DNA of 64,000 nt from Novosphingobium sp. (GCF_027486195.1 NZ_JAIXPP010000059.1:1-64000); one strand, 5' to 3'; positions 23,495-31,838 are shown, numbered from the stretch's first letter. Numbers and translations: made by a program. The notes: generated from the letters alone by a model not told the origin.

Positions 23495-24040
23495 CTACGC
23501 AAGTCCGTCGATGGCCGCCCAGCCCCAGACGGGGAGGCGCGCCGCGCGGGGCTTCGTCATGCCGCCCAGCGCGATGATCGGGAGCGGCGAGCGGCGGGCG
23601 AGCAGCAGGAAGCGGACCGGCCCGAGGACAGGTGCGCCGGGGTGCGAGCGAGTGGGGAAGACTGGCGAGAGCAGGATGGCGCAGGCCCGCGCGCGGACCG
23701 CCGCGCCGATTTCGGCAAGCGAATGGGCAGTGGCCAGATGCAAACCGGGTCGCTGGCGAGGGCGCAGGCCGGACCCTCGGCCCAGATCGCGCGGTGCGCC
23801 GTAGTGCCCATCCGCGCGCCAACCACGCGCTTCCCCGGCGGTGATGACCAGCACGCCGCGCCGGGCGCAAAGCCGCCGCAGCGCCTCGAAACGCGCGCGG
23901 CGGGCAGCGATCGGCAGATGATAGTGCCGGAACACCAGCGCACTGCCGCGCGGCATGCGGGAAACCGCCCATTCCAGCCGATGATCGTTGCGCGCATCGG
24001 TGAGCAGGACGACCCGCGGGACAGGATGACACCGGCGCAT
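23495..24040 (-). CDS. Thiamine-phosphate synthase-like (ThiE/TenI fold) protein
   Basis: The protein is 181 residues from MRRCHPVPRV. VVLLTDARN begins the first strand, HLATAHSLAEIG and ILLSPVFPTRSHPGAPVLGP match the ThiE phosphate-binding and hydroxyethylthiazole loops, and LPIIALGGM is the last phosphate-binding strand. It is shorter than classical ThiE (about 210), so it may be one of the ThiE-like or TenI proteins rather than the catalytic enzyme. The start at 24040 leaves 22 bases to the divergent yggS gene. Confidence 0.72.
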   Translation of the reverse strand: MRRCHPVPRVVLLTDARNDHRLEWAVSRMPRGSALVFRHYHLPIAARRARFEALRRLCARRGVLVITAGEARGWRADGHYGAPRDLGRGSGLRPRQRPGLHLATAHSLAEIGAAVRARACAILLSPVFPTRSHPGAPVLGPVRFLLLARRSPLPIIALGGMTKPRAARLPVWGWAAIDGLA

Positions 24041-24062
24041 GCCGCGCCTATAGCACCGCGTC

Positions 24063-24743
24063 ATGACCGATCCAGAGGCCGCATTGGCCGCCATGACCCC
24101 GCTTGCCGCCATCCGCGAGCGCATCGCCCACACCGCCGCCATCGCCCGCCGCAAAGCGGAGAGCGTCACGCTGGTCGCCGTAGCCAAGATGCACCCGGTG
24201 GAGTCGATCCTGCCGCTGATTGCCGAAGGGCAGCGCGTGTTCGGCGAGAACCGCGTGCAGGAGGCCGATGCCAAGTGGCCCGCGCTGCAGGAAGCCAACC
24301 CGGATCTGCAATTGCACCTTGTCGGGCAGCTTCAGTCGAACAAGGCGGAAGAGGCGGTGCGGCGCTTCGACTGCATCCATTCGCTCGACCGGCTTTCGCT
24401 GCTCACCGCCCTCGCCCGCGCGATGGACAAGACCGGCCGCCGCGTGCCGCTGTTCGTGCAGATCAATATCGGCGACGAGGCCCAGAAGGGCGGCTGCGCG
24501 GTTGCCGACCTGCCCGCGCTGCTCACCGAAGCGCGCGCTGCCGATCTGCCGGTGATGGGTTTGATGTGCGTGCCGCCCGCCGGGATCGAGGCAGCACCGT
24601 TCTTCGCGCTCCTCGCCAAGCTGGCGGACGACCACGGCCTGGCCAGCCGCTCGATGGGCATGAGCGACGATTTCGAGACCGCCGTGATGCTGGGCGCGAC
24701 GCATATCCGCGTCGGCTCGGCGCTGTTCGGCGCGCGCGGCTGA
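24063..24743 (+). CDS. yggS: YggS/PROSC-family PLP homeostasis protein
   Basis: The 226-residue protein has the PLP lysine in VAVAKMHPVESI, FGENRVQEA and the phosphate-binding end SMGMSDDFETAVMLGATHIRVGSALFG. The family binds pyridoxal phosphate without known catalysis and buffers cofactor supply in the cytoplasm. The length and N-terminal alanine-race-like barrel fit. It is divergent from the ThiE-like gene. Confidence 0.93.
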   Translation: MTDPEAALAAMTPLAAIRERIAHTAAIARRKAESVTLVAVAKMHPVESILPLIAEGQRVFGENRVQEADAKWPALQEANPDLQLHLVGQLQSNKAEEAVRRFDCIHSLDRLSLLTALARAMDKTGRRVPLFVQINIGDEAQKGGCAVADLPALLTEARAADLPVMGLMCVPPAGIEAAPFFALLAKLADDHGLASRSMGMSDDFETAVMLGATHIRVGSALFGARG

Positions 24744-24754
24744 AGGCAAGCGAA

Positions 24755-24785
24755 GCGCTGCGCAGGAGGCCCCCCCGCGCAGCGC
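24755..24785. terminator. Hairpin between convergent yggS and TonB receptor genes
   Basis: GCGCTGCGC (24755-24763) and GCGCAGCGC (24777-24785) pair perfectly over 9 bp around a 13-base loop. It sits in the 48-base gap between two convergent genes. No T-run is visible on either side, so intrinsic termination is plausible but unproven. Confidence 0.5.
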
Positions 24786-24791
24786 CGCTCA

Positions 24792-27143
24792 TCAGAAGTC
24801 GGCGTTCACTTCGATGCCAAGCACCCGGCCGCGCACCAGCGGCGAGAAGGTGCCCGCCTTGGGGTTCTGACCGAACGGCTGATCCACTCCGTGCGAGAGC
24901 GGGCCACCGAAGACCGGAATCTGCGCCGCAGTGCCCAGCTGCGTATCACCGCCATGCTGGACCTGATCGAGCAGGTTGCGACCATAGACCGTAAAGGTCA
25001 GCCCGCCGGTCTTGTAGCTGAGCGAGGCGTCGAGGTTGTCTGACGCAGTGATCCAGCCGAAGTTGTTGTCGGTATAGGCGAAGCGGTCGCGGTGCTGGAA
25101 ATTGGCCCGCGCAACGATCGCCTTGCCGCTGCTCAGCTTGAAATCGCCGACCACGCCGAAGCCGTAGGTCCACTGCGGGGTGCGCGGCAATGCCAGTGCC
25201 TTGTCCGCCGCATCGACCTTGCCGTCGCTCGAGATGTCGAACAGCACGTTGGTATAGCGGGCGTTGATGTAGCCGAAGTTCGCGGTGAGCAGGAAGTGCT
25301 TGCCCAGCGCATAGCGGCCCTCGCCTTCGATACCATCGATGCGCGCGTCAGCTGTGTTGAAGATCGACTGAGCGACACCCGCTGCCGAACCCTCGTTCAC
25401 TTCACGCTGCATGTTGCCGACCTCGGTGCGGAAGGCCGCGAGATTGAGCGTCAGCTTGCGATCGGGCGAGCGGTACTTCACGCCGAGCTCGAAGCTATCG
25501 ACCTGCTCTTCGTCGAACGAGAGACCGCGCGTGGCGGCAACCGCTTCGAAGGCGCGGGCGTTGGTGATGCGGAAGTTGTAGCCGCCCGAACGGAAGCCGC
25601 GGGTCCAGTTGCCATAGGCCTGCGCGTCGCTGTTGAACTTGTATTGGAAGCCGAGCTTGGGGCTCCAGTTCTCCCACGAACGCTTGTCCTTGAAGCCGTT
25701 GTTCTCGTTGGGGATCAGCGAGTTGGTGCCCGAGGTGGGGCAGGTCCCGGCCACGACAGAGCAGTTGGTGCGGGGGCGAATGTAGGTCACCGCCACGTCC
25801 TTGGTCTCGCGCGACCAGCGGATGCCTGCCGTCAGGGTCAGCTTGTCGGTCACGGCAAAGTCGCCCGAGGCGAAGAGGCCGAGCACGTCATGGTCCTGCC
25901 GACCGCCGCCGATCTGGGTCAGCGGGCTGATGAAGCTCGGGAAGAAGCGCAGTTCATCGTACCTGAGGTCCTGCGTGAACCAGAACCCGCCTGCGGTGAA
26001 ATCCAGCGCGCCGAAGCGGTTGTTGTAGCGGATTTCGTCCGAATACTGCCGCTGCTTGAACAGGGTGTTCGAGTGGAAGACGAACACGGGCTTGGCATCG
26101 ATATCGCCGCCAGTCGCCCCGTCGAAATCGCGGAAACCGAAGATGTTGGTGATCTTGCCGGTGCCGACGTCGATTTCGGTCTTGTGCGTCGCGAACCAGG
26201 TGCGGTTGCGGTAGAAGCCGCGATTGTCGACCGCGAAATCGAAGGTGTCACGCTTGTAGACGCCGTGGTTCTGCGCTGCCGGGCCATCACCATCGCTGTT
26301 GAAGTATTCCACCTTGGCGACCATGCGGATGCCGTCTGTCGGCAGGAATTCCAGCGCGCCGCGCACGATCTGGGTTTCCGCCTTGCCGAAGTTGCGGCCA
26401 TCATAAAGGTTCTTGAAGTAGCCCTCGTCCTTGTTGACGTAGGCGCCGACCTTGAAGTTGAGCACGTCCTTGATCAGCGGACCCGACACCACGCCCTGCA
26501 TGGCGAAGTTGCCGCTGCCGCGTCCGGAATCGACCGGACCTTCGTAGAAGGCGCGGAAATTGGCGCGCATATCCGGTGTCGGATCGCCGGTATTGATCAG
26601 CACCGCGCCGCCGGTGGTGTTGCGGCCATAGAGGATGCCCTGGGGCCCACGCGCAACCTCGACCGAGCCGAGATCGAACACATCGAACACGAGGCCGTTG
26701 TTCACACCGATGTAGACGCCATCGACGAAGACGCCGACCGTGGGATCGATCGAGGGGATCGAGCTATTCACGCCAAGGCCGCGGATCGAGAAGTTTGCCG
26801 TGCCGCGCGAGGTGCCGACCTGATCGAGCGAAACGTTGGGCGCGCTATAGGTCAGGGTCTGGAGATCACGCACCTGCAGCGCCTGCAGGCTCTTCGCGTT
26901 GAAGGCGGTTATCGCAAGAGGGACGTTCTGGACGTTCTCGACGTCCTTCTTCTTGGTGGCGGTCACGATGATGTCGGCATTGAGCACGTCGATCGACGAT
27001 TGCTCCGCTTCCTGCGCAGCCTCTTGCGCAGCCTCTTGCGCTTGGGCGATGCCCGTACCGAAAGCTGACAGCGCAGCGGCAAGCGCGAGGGCGCTGAACC
27101 CGCCGGAAATTGCACGTGCGACCTTGTTTGTTCTGGTTGGCAT
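24792..27143 (-). CDS. TonB-dependent outer-membrane receptor
   Basis: The 783-residue protein begins with a signal peptide ending near AQA, followed by a repeated QEAA stretch encoded by a 12-bp tandem repeat, then a TonB-box-like DIIVTATKK and a plug domain (VPLAITAFNAKSL...ARGPQGILYGRNTTGGAVLINTG). The remainder is a long beta-barrel ending in aromatic VNADF. The plug type (ENVQNVPLAITAF) is the broad sphingomonad receptor family with diverse organic substrates. No transport partners are adjacent and no Fur-like box was recognised, so the substrate is unknown. Confidence 0.92.
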   Translation of the reverse strand: MPTRTNKVARAISGGFSALALAAALSAFGTGIAQAQEAAQEAAQEAEQSSIDVLNADIIVTATKKKDVENVQNVPLAITAFNAKSLQALQVRDLQTLTYSAPNVSLDQVGTSRGTANFSIRGLGVNSSIPSIDPTVGVFVDGVYIGVNNGLVFDVFDLGSVEVARGPQGILYGRNTTGGAVLINTGDPTPDMRANFRAFYEGPVDSGRGSGNFAMQGVVSGPLIKDVLNFKVGAYVNKDEGYFKNLYDGRNFGKAETQIVRGALEFLPTDGIRMVAKVEYFNSDGDGPAAQNHGVYKRDTFDFAVDNRGFYRNRTWFATHKTEIDVGTGKITNIFGFRDFDGATGGDIDAKPVFVFHSNTLFKQRQYSDEIRYNNRFGALDFTAGGFWFTQDLRYDELRFFPSFISPLTQIGGGRQDHDVLGLFASGDFAVTDKLTLTAGIRWSRETKDVAVTYIRPRTNCSVVAGTCPTSGTNSLIPNENNGFKDKRSWENWSPKLGFQYKFNSDAQAYGNWTRGFRSGGYNFRITNARAFEAVAATRGLSFDEEQVDSFELGVKYRSPDRKLTLNLAAFRTEVGNMQREVNEGSAAGVAQSIFNTADARIDGIEGEGRYALGKHFLLTANFGYINARYTNVLFDISSDGKVDAADKALALPRTPQWTYGFGVVGDFKLSSGKAIVARANFQHRDRFAYTDNNFGWITASDNLDASLSYKTGGLTFTVYGRNLLDQVQHGGDTQLGTAAQIPVFGGPLSHGVDQPFGQNPKAGTFSPLVRGRVLGIEVNADF

Positions 27144-27388
27144 TCACTGCTCCCGTTTTTGTTAGGGCGCCGTCAATGGCAACTGATCGCAGCAATTCAA
27201 TACGTTTTACCTGAAGCAACAATACCTTACATGGCAGCCTCAGGGCGTTTACCTGCGGGCCGCTGAGGCTGGCGCCTTGCGTCGGCGGTGGGCAGAGGGT
27301 GACCGGCACACCGCCTGTTTGCGCCGTCCGCTCTTGCGCTGCCAACCGGTTCACGGCGGCTTAAGGCGCAGGTCCCTTATGGACGGAC

Positions 27389-27679
27389 ATGGCCCGCACG
27401 CACCACATCCTCAACGCCGCCAGCAACCTCCTCGGCATCTCGCTACTGCTCATTGCGGGGCTCAGGATATCCGACAGCGGCGGCAAGACCATGGCGGACG
27501 AGATCGCGTGGATGTCGGCCGCCGGCTTTTCGATCAGCTGCTTCTTTTCCTACCTCGCCCTGCGCGAGGGGCCGCGCGCCGAGGTCTATGAGGCCGTGGC
27601 GGACCGGAGCTTTCTGGTCGGCCTCGCTACACTGGTTGTCGCGGTCGGCGTGCTGGGGATGGCCACCAGCTTGCGCTGA
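27389..27679 (+). CDS. Small membrane protein, unknown function
   Basis: The 96-residue protein has three predicted transmembrane helices (about 8-25, 40-58, 72-92) separated by short polar loops with RISDSGGKTMADE and REGPRAEVYE. I do not recognise the family. It begins after a 245-base intergenic region downstream of the divergent TonB receptor promoter and ends 6 bases before the convergent pyruvate kinase gene. Confidence 0.65.
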   Translation: MARTHHILNAASNLLGISLLLIAGLRISDSGGKTMADEIAWMSAAGFSISCFFSYLALREGPRAEVYEAVADRSFLVGLATLVVAVGVLGMATSLR

Positions 27680-27685
27680 CGGCAG

Positions 27686-29149
27686 CTAGCCTTGATGTCT
27701 GGTGAGTTCGTCACCGCTCAGGGTCACCATGTGCAGCAGGTTGGTCGAACCCGGAGTACCGAAGGGCACGCCCGCCAGCGCGATAAGCCGCGACCCGGCG
27801 GTGCCGAACGCGTGGCGCAGGGCCATGCGCTTGCCCTTGGCGATCATTTCCTCGAAGCTGCCGATATCCTTGGTGGCGACGGCATGCGCGCCCCACAGCA
27901 GGCCAAGTCTGCGCGCGGTGAGGGTGGATGGCGTGAGCACGAGCATCGGCACGTTGGGCCGTTCGCGCGCGACGCGCCGCGCAGTGGAGCCGGAGCCGGT
28001 AAACACGATGATCCCCGCAATCGGCAGCGCCTTGGCAATGCTGGCGCAGGCTTCCGCGAGCGCATCGGCAGTAGTGGGATCGGGGCGCGTTTCGATGAAG
28101 TGGACGCGCGCGGCATAGCCCGGGTCGTTCTCGACCTCGCTCGCGATGCGGTCCATGATCGTAACCGCTTCCTCGGGCCACGCGCCGGCGGCGGTCTCGG
28201 CCGAGAGCATCACCGCATCGGCGCCGTCGTAGACCGCGTTGGCGACGTCGGACACTTCGGCCCGGGTCGGCGTCGGGCTTTCGATCATCGATTCGAGCAT
28301 CTGGGTCGCGACGACGACCGGCTTGCCCTCGCGCCGCGCCTTTTCAACGATGCGCTTCTGCAGCGGCGGGACCTGCTCGGGATTGAGTTCGACGCCAAGG
28401 TCGCCGCGTGCGACCATCAGGCCGTCAGCCAGTTCAAGGATCTCGTCGAGCCGCGAGATCGCGGCGGGCTTTTCGATCTTGGCCATGAGCGCGCCGTAGC
28501 CGCCCATCAGGCGGCGCGCTTCGGCGACGTCCTCGGGCCGCTGCACGAAGGACAGCGCGATCCAGTCCGCACCCTGGCTGACGGCGAACGCGAGATCGCG
28601 GCGGTCCTTGTCGGTCATCGCCGGAACCGGGATCACCGCATCAGGCACATTGACGCCCTTGCGATCGGAGATGACGCCGCCGACTTCGGCCGAGCAGAGG
28701 ATTTCGTTGTCATCGGCACGGATGACTCGCAACCGCAGCTTGCCATCGTCGATCAGCAGGCGCTGGCCGGGCCTGAGGATGCCGAACAATTCGGGATGCG
28801 GCAACTGGACGCGGTTTTCGTCGCCCGGTTCGGGATTGCGATCAAGCGTGAAGTGGCCCGAATGGCGGATCACCGCGCGGCCATCCTTGAACTTGCCGAC
28901 GCGCAGCTTGGGGCCCTGAAGGTCGCACAGCACGGTGATCGGCCGGCCCATCTTGCGCTCAAGAGCTCGGATCGCGGCAATTGTTTCGGCATGGACGGCG
29001 TGCTCACCGTGGCTCATGTTTACGCGGAAGGCATCGACGCCGGCCCGATAGAGCTTTTCCAGCATCTCGGGTGACCGGCTGGCCGGGCCGACGGTGGCGA
29101 GGATTTTCACCTTGCGGCCACGGGGATCCAGTTTTGCCACGTCCATCAC
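27686..29149 (-). CDS. pyk: Pyruvate kinase
   Basis: The 487-residue protein starts with RGRKVKILATVGPASRSPEML and has the signature AKIEKPAAI, MVARGDLGVEL and MLESMIESPTPTRAEVSDVANAV. It converts phosphoenolpyruvate and ADP to pyruvate and ATP, the last step of glycolysis or the Entner-Doudoroff route. The C-terminal regulatory domain is present. The length is typical. Confidence 0.96.
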   Translation of the reverse strand: MMDVAKLDPRGRKVKILATVGPASRSPEMLEKLYRAGVDAFRVNMSHGEHAVHAETIAAIRALERKMGRPITVLCDLQGPKLRVGKFKDGRAVIRHSGHFTLDRNPEPGDENRVQLPHPELFGILRPGQRLLIDDGKLRLRVIRADDNEILCSAEVGGVISDRKGVNVPDAVIPVPAMTDKDRRDLAFAVSQGADWIALSFVQRPEDVAEARRLMGGYGALMAKIEKPAAISRLDEILELADGLMVARGDLGVELNPEQVPPLQKRIVEKARREGKPVVVATQMLESMIESPTPTRAEVSDVANAVYDGADAVMLSAETAAGAWPEEAVTIMDRIASEVENDPGYAARVHFIETRPDPTTADALAEACASIAKALPIAGIIVFTGSGSTARRVARERPNVPMLVLTPSTLTARRLGLLWGAHAVATKDIGSFEEMIAKGKRMALRHAFGTAGSRLIALAGVPFGTPGSTNLLHMVTLSGDELTRHQG

Positions 29150-29209
29150 CTCGAATTGAATGCGCCCGCCCTATGGCCTACCTACCTGCAAAACCCAAGG
29201 ACGAACCCA

Positions 29210-29539
29210 ATGGATACGAATGCAGAAATCGCATCAGCAGATGCACTGGATGGACTCTCTGATGCTGTGGCCGCCGCTGCGTTCCGCCGCCTTGTCAGGC
29301 ACTTGCGCCATCGGCACGACGCGCAGAACATCGAGCTGATGGGCCTTGCCGGCTTTTGCCGCAACTGCCTGGCGGACTGGATCATCGATGCCGGTGCACC
29401 ACTCGACAAGACGGCCGCGCGTGAGGTGATCCACGGGCTGCCCGCCGCCGAATGGAAGGCGCGGCACCAGACCGAAGCCACGCCCGAGCAGCTGGCCCGC
29501 ATGGCCGAAAGCATGAAGCGCAACGCCCCGGGGCACTGA
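29210..29539 (+). CDS. DUF1244 family protein
   Basis: The start ATG at 29210 has AAGGACG upstream; an in-frame upstream ATG at 29156 overlaps the pyk promoter side and lacks a site. The 109-residue protein contains FRRLVRHLRHRHDAQNIELM and LAGFCRNCLADWI, the DUF1244 signature with two cysteines. The family is small, cytosolic and of unknown function. It is divergent from pyk and ends just before a strong terminator that marks the left edge of the genomic island. Confidence 0.85.
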   Translation: MDTNAEIASADALDGLSDAVAAAAFRRLVRHLRHRHDAQNIELMGLAGFCRNCLADWIIDAGAPLDKTAAREVIHGLPAAEWKARHQTEATPEQLARMAESMKRNAPGH

Positions 29540-29550
29540 GGTACGCACAA

Positions 29551-29591
29551 GAAAAAAGGGCGCCGGGATGATCCCGACGCCCTTTTTTTGT
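29551..29591. terminator. Strong bidirectional rho-independent terminator
   Basis: GGGCGCCGGGA (29558-29568), loop TGA, TCCCGACGCCC (29572-29582) make an 11-bp stem with one mismatch, bounded by six A on the left and seven T on the right. It ends the DUF1244 gene on the plus strand. On the minus strand it is where rpsI transcription would end in a chromosome without the island, so it is probably the ancestral rpsI terminator displaced by the insertion. Confidence 0.9.
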
Positions 29592-29605
29592 TTGAGCAGA
29601 AAGGC

Positions 29606-29614
29606 TTAGCGCTT
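29606..29614. repeat. Left attachment-site core (attL candidate)
   Basis: TTAGCGCTT repeats the last codons and stop of rpsI (minus strand reads Lys-Arg-stop). It lies 15 bases inside the displaced terminator, where the rpsI 3' end would have been before insertion. The bases after the core diverge from rpsI, as expected for the start of the island, though scattered matches continue for about 18 bases. Confidence 0.65.
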
Positions 29615-29639
29615 GCTTAACTAGTATCTCTGCAACATA

Positions 29640-29660
29640 CTGAAAAAGAGCGTTTTTCAG
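29640..29660. terminator. A/T-rich hairpin downstream of the H-NS-like gene
   Basis: CTGAAAAA (29640-29647) and TTTTTCAG (29653-29660) pair perfectly around GAGCG. On the minus strand it follows the H-NS-like gene and is a weak terminator candidate; it is also inside the left island end and could belong to the attachment region. Confidence 0.45.
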
Positions 29661-29673
29661 CACGTAAAATCGG

Positions 29674-29694
29674 CTTGTACAAAATTTGTTCAAG
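29674..29694. repeat. Left subterminal palindrome of the island
   Basis: A 21-bp element beginning CTTGTACAAA and ending TTTGTTCAAG; the 10-base arms pair at 9 of 10 positions around one base. The right end of the island has a related element at 42570-42590 in the same orientation, identical at 16 of 21 positions. Such paired subterminal sites fit recombinase or accessory-factor binding. Confidence 0.5.
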
Positions 29695-29710
29695 ACGCAA
29701 ATGCTAGCTT

Positions 29711-29923
29711 CTAGTTAGCAGCCTTGGCTGCCTCGATCTCAGCTTTCGTGCGGCGTTTGCGCTGCTTGGTGAGCACTGGCTTGAGCTGGGCGTATGTGAT
29801 GTTGTGAGCTTTGCAAATGTCCGCAATCTCCTTGAACGCATCAGCTTGTTCCGCTGCTCGCGCCGCAGCAATCTGCTTTTCCAACTCTTTCTGCTGTGCA
29901 AGCAGATCGTCGAGTTTGCTCAT
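29711..29923 (-). CDS. Truncated H-NS-like nucleoid protein
   Basis: The protein is 70 residues from MSKLDDLLAQQ, with AGAGG upstream. The N-terminal two thirds resemble the coiled-coil oligomerisation domain of beta/alphaproteobacterial H-NS family proteins (KELEKQIAAARAAEQADAF, then AHNITYAQL). The usual C-terminal DNA-binding loop with GRGR is absent and replaced by a short basic tail, KQRKRRTKAE. Family knowledge: truncated H-NS proteins from islands can interfere with or extend host H-NS. Here that is inference. It lies 11 bases after the DUF6641-like gene, so it may be cotranscribed. Confidence 0.6.
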   Translation of the reverse strand: MSKLDDLLAQQKELEKQIAAARAAEQADAFKEIADICKAHNITYAQLKPVLTKQRKRRTKAEIEAAKAAN

Positions 29924-29934
29924 GTCCAAGCCTC

Positions 29935-30363
29935 TTATCCAGTAGCTGTTCGCGCCTTCATAGCCAGCAACACAGCCCTGTCCAGTTCCCCGCTGTTCGC
30001 TGCCGCGCTAAACGCATCCAGCACTGCCGCAACGTCCTCTAACTTGTCCACGAACACAGCGTTGCTCTTGCCGCTAATGTGCAGCACCCGACTGCCGTAG
30101 CGACATTGCACGTACCAGCCGTTGTCCTGCTGGAAAAACCACGGACGCACACGCTTGTTCATCTCGACCAGCACACGGTCGCCAGATTCATTGTTGCGCC
30201 AACGCTTAACGCGCACTTCAAACTGCTCGCCATGCATCATGGCATCCAGCACAAGCTTCTGTTCAGCAATGCCAGCAAGCAGCTTGTCGCGGCGAGCAAT
30301 GACGGGGTCTTTTTGAACGACACGCTGCACGGTCTTGAGGTTCAGCTTGGCAATGTAAGACAT
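29935..30363 (-). CDS. Small island protein, DUF6641-like
   Basis: The 142-residue protein has IARRDKLLAGIAEQK, KRVRPWFFQQDNGWYVQCRYGS and GKSNAVFVDKLEDVAAVLDAF. I recall this arrangement from a mobile-element family listed as DUF6641, but could not check it. Function is unknown. GGAG lies about 10 bases upstream of the ATG. The order with the H-NS-like gene downstream suggests one transcript. Confidence 0.65.
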   Translation of the reverse strand: MSYIAKLNLKTVQRVVQKDPVIARRDKLLAGIAEQKLVLDAMMHGEQFEVRVKRWRNNESGDRVLVEMNKRVRPWFFQQDNGWYVQCRYGSRVLHISGKSNAVFVDKLEDVAAVLDAFSAAANSGELDRAVLLAMKARTATG

Positions 30364-30472
30364 GATATGGCTCCGTATGATTTATAGAGCCAGCCTGCTG
30401 CCTTCACATTGCCATGTCGGCCAAAAACAGAACGATATGGTAAAAAATTCTCACTTTTGGGCTGTCAAAAAC

Positions 30473-30661
30473 CTACAGCAATCGCGTCAGCACATTACCC
30501 TTCGCCACCAATGCGCCCCTGTAATCGCGTGTCTCATTGTGCCGTGCGTTGTACGTGCCCTTTAGCGCACCGCGATAGTCCCGCAGCGTATCCACGCCAC
30601 TGTCGCTATCAATCCAACCCAGCAATGCGCCTCGTACATCTCGCAGTTCATGCCTAACCAT
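30473..30661 (-). CDS. Tiny repeat protein with three RDxRGAL units
   Basis: The 62-residue protein has three repeats: LRDVRGALLGWID, LRDYRGALKG and TRDYRGALVA, spaced by about 17-20 residues. AAGGA lies 8 bases before the ATG. The pattern resembles small repeat beta-structures found in plasmid and phage proteins (a four-fold beta-flower type has similar units), but the match is by eye only. Function is unknown. About 110 bases separate it from the DUF6641-like gene. Confidence 0.55.
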   Translation of the reverse strand: MVRHELRDVRGALLGWIDSDSGVDTLRDYRGALKGTYNARHNETRDYRGALVAKGNVLTRLL

Positions 30662-30715
30662 TTTGCATCCTTTTTCGCCGTCTAAGGATGCGGCTATGTT
30701 GCCGAGAATGGCGAA

Positions 30716-31342
30716 TTACGATCCTTCTTCTTGCTCAGCCCGTTCTTGCTCAAGCCGATGCAAACGCTCAGCGATTGTCTCCTCCTCAAGCGTCCAGAAA
30801 TTCCAGCCGTTCACCGTTTGCCATGTGTAGCCTTCACGATGCAGCAGCGTTAGCGCAGCCTTGCTCAAGCTCGTCGCCTCACCTTCAAACTCAATCTTTT
30901 TAGGGCCGATCACTGTTGCCGTGTATTGGCTGTCACGCGAGTATGTCAGTACGTCGCCCACATTAACGCATGCATCTGCAAAGCTGTATGTGCGCCGTCT
31001 GCTCTCCGCTTTCTCCAGCGCCTCGATACCCTCCCTGTCCTCAGCAATGTCGCTTTTCGGGGTAACTTCCCTGCCACCTGTCAGCTTTAGCGCTGCGATA
31101 ACGTGCCGCGCATCAATCTCGAAAAACTCACGGGTGGTACGGGTGCGGTGCATGGCAAAAGCTTGATGGACGAGGCGTTCAACCTCGACATGGTTTTCAA
31201 CCTCGATGGCAAAGACGCAGCGGAATGGGAGCGGAACGCTTGTGTTGTCGAGTGAACGCAGACGCTGCACCAGATCAATTGTATGCCCAACCTTCACGTA
31301 GCTGTCGAAAGCCGGATTGGACAAAACGTACACGATTCCCAT
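30716..31342 (-). CDS. GIY-YIG nuclease-like protein with RAMA/DUF4357-like C-terminus
   Basis: Start at MGIVYVLSN is chosen because it begins the domain and has GGGGA upstream; a longer open frame to 31495 has no domain content. The 208 residues comprise a T5orf172/GIY-YIG-type domain (GIVYVLSNPAF, YVKVGHT, VERLVHQAF, EFFEID at about 1-95) and a C-terminal segment GDVLTYSRDSQYTATVIGPKKIEFEG...SLSKAALTLL like RAMA/DUF4357. RAMA-type domains are thought to recognise modified DNA, so a modification-dependent nuclease is possible; the usual catalytic Arg and Glu of GIY-YIG should be checked by alignment. Confidence 0.65.
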   Translation of the reverse strand: MGIVYVLSNPAFDSYVKVGHTIDLVQRLRSLDNTSVPLPFRCVFAIEVENHVEVERLVHQAFAMHRTRTTREFFEIDARHVIAALKLTGGREVTPKSDIAEDREGIEALEKAESRRRTYSFADACVNVGDVLTYSRDSQYTATVIGPKKIEFEGEATSLSKAALTLLHREGYTWQTVNGWNFWTLEEETIAERLHRLEQERAEQEEGS

Positions 31343-31533
31343 TTGCAGTCCCCAAACCCCCAGCGCCAAATTCGCGTTCTCAGAGCCATACAGCGCCCGG
31401 ACGGGATTTGCACCCACTCGGGAGCGCGTGGACTGCGGACACGCTGATCGGCTCGGATTTGACGCGGAGCATTTGCGCATAGCCTGTCGAGCCAAAACAC
31501 CAGGTCAGTGCGCAAGCCGATGAAGGTGGCGGA

Positions 31534-31565
31534 TTTGAGCAAGAACCGGCTGTTTTTTGCTCAAA
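31534..31565. repeat. 9-bp inverted repeat at the end of a small gene
   Basis: TTTGAGCAA (31534-31542) and TTGCTCAAA (31557-31565) are perfect complements separated by 14 bases with a T-run. It overlaps the stop codon of the small minus-strand gene and could act as its terminator. Confidence 0.4.
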
Positions 31566-31764
31566 GCTTGGGAATGTTGGGCTGCGGACCGACTGGCTTG
31601 ATTGGCATGATGCGTTTGATGGTCACAGGCTTGCTTGGCTTGGATGGTGTGGGGGATTTGCTGGGTGACTTAGCTTGCGCACGTGTGTTGGCCTTGAATG
31701 CCGCTTCCAGTGCCAGCACCACGTTCAATATCCGCCGTATGTCTCTCGCTGCCTCGTTTCCCAT
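31561..31764 (-). CDS. Small basic hypothetical protein
   Basis: The protein is about 67 residues from MGNEAARDIRR, with a short helix (RRILNVVLALEAAFKAN) and a Lys/Pro/Ser-rich tail with KSPSKSPTPSKPSKP. There is no strong ribosome-binding site, and a longer frame to 31833 is possible. I do not recognise it. If it is not a gene, 31343-32005 would be a 660-base stretch with no coding. Confidence 0.35.
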   Translation of the reverse strand: MGNEAARDIRRILNVVLALEAAFKANTRAQAKSPSKSPTPSKPSKPVTIKRIMPIKPVGPQPNIPKL

Positions 31765-31815
31765 GTTCTTATTTAGCCAAGACAGGGTGCATGTGAGCGA
31801 AAACCCACAAGACCG

Positions 31816-31838
31816 AGATTTTGGAATGCGCAAAATCT
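31816..31838. repeat. 8-bp inverted repeat upstream of the HUH-like gene
   Basis: AGATTTTG (31816-31823) and CAAAATCT (31831-31838) pair perfectly around a 7-base loop, 168 bases before the HUH-like gene. Rolling-circle replication origins often contain such a hairpin near rep, but no nick site is known here. Confidence 0.35.

Noticed and set aside
31380..31500. tRNA-like T-arm sequence (GGGTGCAAATCCC on the minus strand)
   Set aside because: The loop lacks the TTC of a T-loop and no acceptor, D or anticodon arms line up. No tRNA is called in the window.
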